Below, piece after piece: positions 55,101 through 64,000 of a DNA stretch of 64,000 nucleotides. The stretch is from Saccharina japonica (lineage: Eukaryota > Sar > Phaeophyceae > Laminariales > Laminariaceae), in assembly GCA_008828725.1 (NCBI GenBank), contig MEHQ01002773.1:247836-311835 (forward strand). Reading direction: 5' to 3'. The position numbers and the translations under genes were made by a program. The notes beneath the pieces were generated by a model. It did not search any database. It had not been told where the DNA came from and saw nothing but the letters and a program-made list of their open reading frames with translations. Numbering within the stretch: position 1 is the stretch's first letter; every line of letters starts with the position of its first letter.

Positions 55101-58100
55101 CGAACCATGCCATTGCTTAGGAACGTAACTTTTAACAAATACCGTGAAACACGCGTAGTATTCCAACCTCAACCACTTTGGGTTGATTCTTGATTGGGGA
55201 GCCCCCTTTAAAGATATGTTTCGTCAAACCGTGCCACCCCTATTTCAACTAGCGTTGATCGGGGTACATGGGCTTGGAATGGAGCTGGGAACGGTAAGAC
55301 AGGGATACCTACACTTACCTGCGGCGTCGAATACTCGACCGGACATGTGAGTACGACATCCAAACACATGTGTATATCGGGAGTGTATCAACCCTTGTGC
55401 TTGCTGTATTTGGGGTCTAGTGCTGTTTTCATTTCTTTGAATACACGAATGTATTGGCGTACACGTTACCCGGTGAAGCAATGATCAAGGTTTGATTCGT
55501 ATGAGCTACGAACCGGGTGTAATCAAAGCTCGACAAAACTTGGTGACAGCGCTTGCGCGTGATGCGTTTGCTAAACCAACAAATAGCGCAACACGGTCGC
55601 CGTGGAGACTCTCTCCTGTGTGCATGATATAAAACAACGCGCCAAACACCACTGTTTATCCGTGTGCTGTCCTACGAGACTACTAGCTGATTGTTTGGTT
55701 TTTGGTGAAGACTGTTACACCGTCACCCTGGACTGTAGCAGTACATACGTAGTGCTGCAACGATATCCCGTGAGGCGTTATAGGTGTTGGTATTGGATGT
55801 GTGTATCTTTGGGCTTTGGACCTCGACTTGCGGAAAAACGCGGCGTGATACGGTTGGACACATCGTCGCATATATGTGGAAATGTACGGCCCGGCAAGCA
55901 ACGGCATTCGTGAGAGGGCCTCGAAATATATATGGCGCTCAGTAGACTGCCACCCCTGAATACTTGCCTTCAACGTGCGCGACCGAACCGCTCTTCTCCA
56001 GAATGCCACCTGGATCGCTTTGATATCTTGGGGGTCTTCGAACGTGAACGATATCGAGCACTCCCCTCCTCCTTCCGGTAGGAGCGTCCGGGCGCACGAC
56101 CACCTCGACTCGTTGTCGTTGCTGTCGCCGTCACGCACCAGGGCCGGCAAACAGCCATCCGTCATGCAGCCGATGTCACCGACGTCTCCGCCAGGTCGAG
56201 TGTCGAAGGCATTTGCCGATACGCCAACGGTGGTCTTTGTTCCGGCCTCGACATACCCGGAGAAACAAAGGGAGTCGGGGTCGATGCAAGAGGCGGGGTC
56301 GAAGGCAGGGCTTCCGCAAGCGAAGTTCGGGCCGTTGACGCAGTCACATTCGCAGCAATCACCGCCGTCGTAACCTGGTGGTAGCCCAAAAACAAATGAG
56401 GTTCGGTTGCAGAGGTACGGGTTGACGAAAATCGTCGTGGTCGGTGAGATTTGAATCTCGCCCAGGGTCGACGATCTTGTAAGAACGAAAGCACTGTCTG
56501 TGGTTAATGAAGGGGCTACTTCGAAGGAGTCATGCTCAGATTTCAACAGGTGAAGAGGCTGATCTTCGGAGGGAAAACTTGATGCAGATCGTCATCATAT
56601 TTGGACGTGAACCACTGTGGGGGCAGCACCTACTGCTGCTGAGGACCCTCATCGCAGCGGCTGCATACTTTATCGAACGACGGAGTTCAACAAACGATAT
56701 CAGTCCACGTCTGCACCACGATCCGAATTGATCGACCTATGACGTCTGTAGGTGTACACTGATACGCGAAACCACAAAACCATTGGGTAGCTCATCGGTT
56801 GCAGATCAAACAAGCCAGTCATAAATGTTTCAGCTAACGAATACGGCTCCCACCGAAACACTCCCCAATATATGACGAACTCCTCCCCGGGATAAACCCA
56901 CTACGACAACGCATGCTACGGTAGGGGTGCACCTATAGTTGTCTGATGCTCCAGACTTGAAGATGGTTACACCTCATCCAAACGCAAACACCGACTTTAA
57001 TAAAGGCTAAAAGGACATCACGATGAGCAATCCCGTAGCTTACGTATATCTTGTTTCAAAATATTGATACTCCAACGACATTGGAGCCCAGGGGCCTGGA
57101 CAGTCATAGACAGTTAACTCAAGAAGTACTACCTTACCGTTACACGCCAACGCAGGTAAATATAACGTCTACCATGGTGGGACCTGGGTATGGCTCTATA
57201 CGAATACGAAACGTACGTTCGAACAATACGAACCTTTTCCGGGAAAAACGCGCAATATTTCAAGAGCCATTGTGCTCGGCGCATGTTAACTGCCTTTCTC
57301 GGTGTAGCACTTTTAAAGAAGTCCCTTGCGTGAGCAGCCGAGACTATTTCGTGTCGCCGATGCCGCACTCTCAACCTTCGTTCTAGATGTTTTCCCTCTG
57401 AAAGGACCGAAGGGGTCACCGGTCTGCCCGCACTTTGTTTGGAAAGCCAGAAAGTGACCACCCCCATCATCGACAGATGGAGCGTTTATCACAAGGAAAC
57501 CCACCGCATTCGCTGTTGTTGTTGTCGATGTCGCAAAACCCGTCTCCAATAAATGCATCCTCGCACGATGAAAATGTCATGCTCCCCTCGAAGTCATCGG
57601 CGGCGGGAAAAAAAAACTCGTGGACGTCGGCGCACGGAGCATTCGGGTCGATGCACGCGAAGCCCCCCTCGACGAGATCGCCGCAGGTGTGCTCCTCGGA
57701 GTCGACACAGGTGCATTCGCAGCAATCACCGCCGTCGTATCCTGGACGCGGGTGAAAACATAACAGAAACAAACAGGGTACAGATATCGAGTGTATATGA
57801 CGATTCCGCGATTGCCGATGGACGCAGGACAGAGCACCGTGAAGTCTACACCCGCTTACATAAAGTCGGTAAAGTGAATGATGCGTTTACTGGCGTTTAA
57901 AAACATTGCAACGGGCAACGATTGTATTTTCAAAACCATAATAGGTTGGGGACGTTGTGGTTTTCGACAAGTCGTAGAACTCCTAGTAGAAGATGGGACA
58001 ATATCTGGAACTAGCCGTCGTAATATGTCTGTGTCAGTGGACGCGATAACGTTTACCTCACGCAAGGTGTGTTTGTATTTCGGCTCCAAAAATCCTGATT

Positions 58101-59526
58101 CGCTTACCTCGTACGGATGTGTGCTAACAAGTAGAGGGAACACCTTACTTACCCTAATAATATTGTTATTTTCCTCTATTGAAATTATTTTGAACTCCAT
58201 GAAAGCCGCGATACGGCGGGGTTTGATTTTGTTTCCCCATGCGTTTGTTTTATTGGCGGGGCTGCTCTACCGAGGATCTACGCAATCAGTAACGCCTTGC
58301 GGTTAGATCCACTGCAAAATATTGTGTCATCCCCATCTAAACCATGGAAATTCGACGGAAACGAGGAACGCCTTGGAACGCTCACGAGCTACCCCTACCA
58401 GGGCACGCGTTCATTATCATGTACTCACCACATTCCTCGTCATTGTTGACAAAGTCGCAGTCCCCATCGCCCATGAAGCGCTCAACACAGAAGCTCGACT
58501 CGATTGTGCCCTTGTCAACGCAGGAGGCGTCGGGGTCGCGGCAGTCGAAACCAATACCCTCTTCACCACATGTGGTCTGCGCGGTGCTGACGCACGTGCA
58601 GTCGCAGCAGTCGCCGCCGTCGTACCCTGATGGAAAAACAAGATGCATTCCATCGAGACAACGGGCGGCGCCGACGGTATTTGAAGCATGTCATATACTC
58701 TGATGACGTTTGATTTCTTGCGAGAGATCCAGTTCGTGTTTTTGGGCGATCGACGACGCACCGCCATCCAGCCATCTCCCATCTTGTTAAAGCTCACAGT
58801 CAAACCAAGGGATCTAGTCAGGCCAGTGTATGGGAACGGGTGCCAGGCAACGCGGCTTGGTGTGATCACGCTATCGCGGCAAGCGTTACAGGACAATATA
58901 TGGGATCGTGCGTTCGCCGGGCTAGACGACCAGTTACTACGGTCACAAGTGATTGGTCAGCGAAGTAACCAAACGAAATACCAGCATACGTTAAACAATA
59001 TCCACTATGACACCTCGTTTTGAAGACACAATCAATCGCCAGTCCGATGCAAATATAGAGAGACTGCGCGAAGCACATCGCGCAACTGGAATAACCGCTG
59101 TACCTAGGCAACTACGAAATTCATCGGCGACGTACTGTGGGCAATCTGAAACCCCTCACATCTACTCCTCGTGCAGCGAGAAACATGTGGGCTGGATCGG
59201 CATAGGTTGCTGGATCGGCATTTCTATTACAGGGGAACCTAGTATTGAGGCCCCGTCACATACACTAAAACCTATATTATAGTATATTTAATGAGAATAA
59301 TTGGTTTTGATAATTCGTGTGTCTACTATTGTAGCTCCTACAACGAGCGATCGTAGGGGGGACCCCTGCGGTGGCAAACGTCTCACGACTCACCGCACTC
59401 TTCGTTGTTGTTCGACATGTCACAAAACCCATCTCCGAACCCGCTTTCAGTGCAAGCCGTCGAGGAGAGAAGCACCAGTGCGTAGCTGAGAACAGCAAGG
59501 CCAACGGAACCTTGGAGTTTCAACAT
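52188..59526 (-). CDS. Gene B: secreted three-LNR protein with C-terminal beta domain, 6 exons, 381 aa
   Basis: Exons on the minus strand: 59526-59394, 58626-58429, 57741-57505, 56374-55968, 54369-54223 and 52211-52188 (1146 nt with stop). Intron phases are 1,1,1,0,0, as in gene A. Exon 1 encodes a signal peptide (GLAVLSYALVLLSSTAC) and the first half of LNR1 (GFGDGFCDMSNNNEEC). LNR2 and LNR3 follow (MGDGDCDFVNNDEEC, IGDGFCDIDNNNSEC), each completed by GYDGGDCC across an intron. Residues about 210-381 form the same C-terminal domain (SRWSCA, FTFEDPQDIKAIQVAFW, HEWISLEEVRFLVEP). Odd points: intron 4 has a GC donor (AAG-GCAAGT), and the KGDER of gene A is replaced by RRAVR. Probably extracellular. 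The ATG at 59526 starts the signal peptide directly. Confidence 0.86.
52212..59393 (-). other. Gene B introns
   Basis: Intron 1 58627-59393 (GTGAGT), intron 2 57742-58428 (GTGAGT), intron 3 56375-57504 (GTGGGT), intron 4 54370-55967 (GCAAGT) and intron 5 52212-54222 (GTATGT). All end in AG. Intron 3 holds a decayed M1 copy (about 56909-57151, CATGCTACGGTAGGGGTGCA to ACCTTACCGTTACACG). Intron 5 has a 17-bp tandem duplication (GGTTCAGGGCCCTGTT) near 53679-53712. Introns 1 and 2 show nothing I recognise. Confidence 0.75.
53950..54175 (+). pseudogene. Possible piggyBac-type transposase fragment in gene B intron 5
   Basis: The plus-strand frame has VTVNMKGLGHPSWPASKLGL and then ITVRKGNVCRCQAM. 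PiggyBac transposases have a G-TV-x-N-RKGLP segment followed by a lysine-rich stretch and a second RKGN-like motif in this spacing. No DDD catalytic residues could be identified around it, and the frame is short, so this is tentative. It would match the TTAA-flanked MITEs in the window. Confidence 0.25.
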
Positions 59527-60069
59527 TATCGCAGGCGTTTGTTAAGGCCACGCGCGGATTGGATGTCTCCCCTGTGATGGACTTGACCTGTGCAATTGGG
59601 ATAAACAACAAACGTGTCGTTGACCCGTTCAGCATAACGCCTCCACTTTGAGGATCCCATCCTCGAAACAATGGTGTACGGCATTGCAGGAGGGCCACAC
59701 GTTAATTTGCTGACAGGGTGTAACCAAACATTCTGGAGGGTATGTCCCGACAATAGAGGGAAAGGCTGCACGACGGGCTGACGACGTCACAACGGTGTTC
59801 CCACAGCGGTCGGTACCATGATTGCCCACAACAATGATATTGCCGCGAAAGCCAACAAACATAGTTCGTGGAAGCCCCTGATCATCATCCATGAAATGTC
59901 CACAACGCCCATGCATGGAGTGCCCTTGACTATAATGGCATCGGCATGACGGTCACAACCACTGTGCCCCGACGATGACGTCGTAACAGCAGCATGAGCA
60001 AGCCTTACAAACCTATTATTAGTGACACGATCCTTGTTAAACCTTGAGCATATACGAAGTATATATATG
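59527..60069. other. Upstream region of gene B
   Basis: Contains the gene B promoter by position. A 95-codon minus-strand frame at 59629-59916 has no motif. No TATA box or other element could be assigned with confidence. Confidence 0.35.
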
Positions 60070-60272
60070 ATTACTGTAGTGGACTTAGGGCTGCGCTCGC
60101 CGCTGAGAAAATTTTATTAATCCAATTATTTATATACTAATATTGTATTGGGGATTGGGGCTGCGCTCGCCGATGTGCACAATTTCGTGATCCAATTTGA
60201 TATGAACTATTATTGTACTGGACTTGGGGCTGCGCTCGCCGCTGAGCACATTTTCTTAATCCAATTTTCTCA
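60070..60272. repeat. ~70-bp tandem repeat, three copies
   Basis: The block GGGCTGCGCTCGCCG recurs at about 60088, 60158 and 60227 (spacing 70 and 69 bp), within units that also share TTAATCCAATT or TGATCCAATT and ATTGTACTGGACTTGGGG. GC-rich 15-mers alternate with AT-rich spacers. Confidence 0.85.
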
Positions 60273-63200
60273 GCCTTATGTTTGTATTTACAGCATTAAG
60301 TTATTGTTATATGTGTGGGCCTTTACACTACTGGGTAGCCCACGGCGGCGCCATGACCGTGTCACGATATATATATGCCATGGAAAAGCCAAAATACACA
60401 ATTTGCTATTCATAGGTACACATGGCAGGACGAGCGCCGCCCTTGTATTTAATATTTTCCTATGATAACATTTTTAACTCCTCACTACGTAGACTGTTTA
60501 GGACCGCACTTCCTGTTATGGGGATAACTTACTTGGAAATACAACCAAATTTAGGGGGTGGACAGTGCAGTACTAAAAGCCGGACCACTCCCAATTTCGG
60601 GACAACACAGACAACATAGGAAATACTTACAGCAGTACGTAGGACATGAAATAGTGTTAACACGATTCATTGAAACGCGACCATCGTCCCGAAAATCACG
60701 CAATCGGGACATTGCCGAGCGATAAAAAAACGATTGATTGATAGTTCATTTATGATATGGTCGTGACCGTATGATCGAGATGCAAGATGTAATGTGATTA
60801 ATAAAGGCCTCGACACGATGTGAATGGTGACTGAGTTGGTCGGTGAATTGTCGGTGCTTCTGAAGCAATTTGTTCGGGGTGTACGAGGGAGTAGAGCCGA
60901 GGCCCCATGTTTGGGTCTGTAAAATGCACGCCATGGTATTCTGTAAACCACTACAAACATACTCCGTAAAATATTTTCATAGCACGCGCGTTTCAAGTAT
61001 ATGTATACCGCACCCAGCTTGCAACGTTGAGTTTCCAGGAAAACCGCTATCTCACAGCAGCTGAGATGTCTTTTTAGGCACACTTTTCAAGTTTTTGGAA
61101 CACGATATTGCGATAGTGATCAATACCAGACTTTTGACATTATATAGGCCTACATAATAAGTATATACCGGTACCCTGCGATTAGGTATCGGTTCTCTGA
61201 TTCTGACACCAGTGATCAGGTGACATACTGCTCCGGCCGGGTATGTATATACTTTATTTTATTTCCTCAAATGAATATCAAACGAGGATAATTCATCCGG
61301 CCATGACATACTCGTAGTGGGAAATGTATACCAGTATTATATATATTAGAAAAATTAAAAAAAAAACCAGCTGTGAGCTCGAGGATTTCGTCGAAACTGA
61401 TCTTTGCCTCGTAGATACATATATTATATCATACGACACTTTGTACGAGTATGTACGTACGGGTATTAGGGGTTCGCTACCCACATACCGGTAGCTCACT
61501 GCTGACGGGTTTGCCGACCAGCCGTTATGAACGCCATAAATATATGCCAGCACGGAAGTATCGTATTCGGGTGATATAAGCTAAGCACCGGTGGTGCAGA
61601 CAAAACACGTTCGAGTACGGAGTGACAGAAATGTGGTATATACCACCTGAGGTATAAAGAAATAATACAAAGACTAGAAGATGTGTATCTGTATCGGCAG
61701 GAGGGAGCAATAGTACTATCTATGTTGTCGTTTACAACACCGACACACTATTTATATGTACCATGCACACGATACGGCATACTACATACCTACCTGGTGT
61801 TGTTCATAATGCATGCATGTATGACCCAGTACAAATATAATGATCCCAAGTGACACGGCGCCATATATGTCATCAGAAAAGATGTATCATACCCCAGGCT
61901 CGCATATCTGTCATGAGGTCGTGTCCATGATTATGGAATTGCGTCTGTCCAAGCTGCAGACGTTTACGACGTATATAGCAATTTGGTTTGTGGGGCGCTT
62001 CCGTTGTGAATAAGAAGGCGGCCTACCGACAAGGACGTATCCGCAGCTGTGCATTACAACTCGCTGTAATCGGATGTACAGAAGAAGTGAGACGTACATC
62101 AAACGATTGTTTTATTTACCACAGTAGTATTCAGCAATGTGTGTGTAATTAGTACCGTCATCGGTCGACCTCGTCATGGACGAGAGGCTACGTGGTTCGT
62201 TTCTAGTGGTTGGTGTTGCTGTGCTGCTGCTGGTCCCACGTTTACTCGTCGTCTCCATAATGTGGTCCAGGCTCATAATCTACAGCTATATATATAACGC
62301 TATTATATTCGATAGTCACAAGACTGTTCCAGTAGCTACGCGTGCATGCAGAAAAAACTTACCTGGTTCCCAGTGGTACCTGCTCTGCCTGCTTCTGCGG
62401 CAAAACTATGCCTACGCAAAACGAGCAGGGCACTCTTAGGTTTTCAGTTGTCGATGCAACTATTAATACAGTCAGTAGTATACGAAATACGTACTGCTTA
62501 TTTATGATAGATAAAGAACGATAGTTTGCAATACCGCGCGTCTCACGTTCTTGTTTGCCTGTAGCTTGCTCGTTCTCCGATGCTGTGCGCTGAATGTGGT
62601 GTGATGGGGTGGGGAGGAGGAGGAGGAGGCTAGACGGCGAGTGAAGGCAGAAGGGGGTGGGTGGCTTACACGACGGGTGGTCGTGGTATCCTCAAAGATA
62701 CACATACATATATATACATGACATGTTGTCGGGGTATAAAACACTTTTGCTTTTCACTTTTACTTTCCAGCCTAGCTTCCTCTGCTAGATGAATACACAG
62801 CTGAAAGTTTAGCATTCATATATTATACGAAGTATAGGTATACATGATATTACACACATAATCGCCCGATACCTATTACATTGTCCGAGTCATCGCTCTA
62901 TATACCACTCGAGCGAGGGTGATTGATGTCTGGAAACCTACAGTAAAAAATATTAATAGTACTCGTAGTCTTCTTCGATATCGGAGTTCAATACCTGGTA
63001 GGATATACCCTGGTAGCGATGAACAAAAACCTTATCCATCGTACGATTTCGATATTTTGATACTCTGGTGTAAACGTTCAGGGTTTTTCTATAGTATTGG
63101 AGGGACTACTGCAGCAGTAAGTAGTAGTAGTCGGGGCGACCGATTGGACGTCGTATACTGGTGTTATGTGTATGTACTCTATATAATATACTACTGGGTG

Positions 63201-64000
63201 TACTGCTGTATATGCCATGTAAACACAACGAACCGTAGAATTTTCCAATATAACATGTGGGTAGGGCTGGGTAGTGATTACATTTAGTATGTACTTCGTA
63301 TATATTCTTCGTGTATGAACTACAGTCCAGAGGCGTCAGGCAGAAGACGATTCCACCTTCGAAACTTTGCAATATGATTTTTCGCGGGATGGAAACTGAA
63401 ATTTGGCAAGGGTTGTTGTTCATGGCAACAAGACCAAGACGAGGATGATATGCCTTTTTACGACTCATCCAGCCGACTCACAGCGTCGGACGATGGATCA
63501 CCAACTGAAACATCTCTACAATAAGAATCTCATTTTTTTCCTCTATATCTGACTTTGCCACACACACGACTTGTTGCGAGCTTCGTTCGAGGACAACTCA
63601 CATCTGTTCGTATTGTTACATTGCGACGACACACACACATATATATTAGATGTACGTATATCATTTATTTGAAAAAAACAATAACAACAGCTGTGAGCTC
63701 GAGGATTTCGTCGAAGCTCATATTTGCTAGCTGAGTGTAATACTTCGATCGCGCGTACTTACGGATTTGATATGTCCTCATGTAGGATGTACATCCTGTA
63801 TGAGGGGGACACAATCTGAGGCTGTAGAATTCAGGAAGTGTGTGTCTATTTGTGGGGGAAGAAATAATTAAAATTAAATTAAAATTAAAATTAAGCAGTC
63901 TGAAATAAACGTACCAGGTATACTATAGTGTTCCGACGAGTTTACGAGATAGAGTGGTTCTACTATTTGTAGCCATGTATGGTATATAAGAAGAGGTGTG
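60273..64000. other. AT-rich non-coding tail
   Basis: No gene recognised. A diverged piggyBac-like MITE arm is possible near 60490-60600 (TTTAGGACCGCACTTCCTGT). The sequence CAGCTGTGAGCTCGAGGATT followed by TCGTCGAA occurs at about 61369-61396 and 63690-63717 with similar AT-rich left flanks, so a dispersed repeat is present twice. An AATTAAA microsatellite lies at about 63866-63894. Confidence 0.5.

Overview
The window looks like a repeat-rich nuclear segment from a stramenopile, most likely a brown alga. That is an inference. It rests on multi-exon genes with kilobase introns, on secreted Lin-12/Notch-repeat (LNR) proteins whose repeats carry GYDGGDCCECTC, on Ty3/Gypsy and LINE remnants, and on very dense miniature inverted-repeat elements. 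No bacterial-style operon, CRISPR array, rRNA or intact tRNA gene was seen.

Two genes could be assembled exon by exon by eye. Gene A (+, 19171-31264, 398 aa) and gene B (-, 52188-59526, 381 aa) are convergent paralogues. Each has six exons with the same intron phases (1,1,1,0,0). Exons 3, 5 and 6 have identical lengths (237, 147 and 24 nt), and both end in a 24-nt exon encoding VRFLVEP. Each encodes a signal peptide, three LNR modules and a C-terminal beta-rich domain that may bind carbohydrate. Between them lie exons of an ABCG-type ATP-binding domain (+, 34014-34212 and 42531-42655, perhaps also 43832-44111).

Layout: 1-1640 is mostly unassigned with one possible exon. 1640-3840 is a degenerate CCATGG-rich array with a 288-bp higher-order period. 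3840-9300 is weakly coding, with a 254-aa ORF at 6373-7137 (-). 9376-12366 (-) is a 5'-truncated, frameshifted LINE. 12.4-18 kb holds SINE-like and MITE copies, including a MITE inside the terminal repeat of another MITE. 18-31 kb is gene A with MITE-filled introns. 34-44 kb is the ABC gene; its 8.3-kb intron holds a MITE that was split by a damaged LTR retrotransposon (37413-42121). 47.6-51.2 kb is a second degenerate array rich in CGATCG. 52-59.5 kb is gene B. 59.5-64 kb is AT-rich and non-coding apart from a 70-bp tandem repeat.

The most unusual result is the mobile-element record. One roughly 250-bp family has GACGC...GCGTC ends and leaves exact 4-bp target duplications at ten readable sites, several of them inside other copies of itself. 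A ~97-bp family has CCCTTTTAG ends and TTAA duplications (piggyBac-like). A ~210-bp hairpin family has TAA duplications and sits inside copies of the first.
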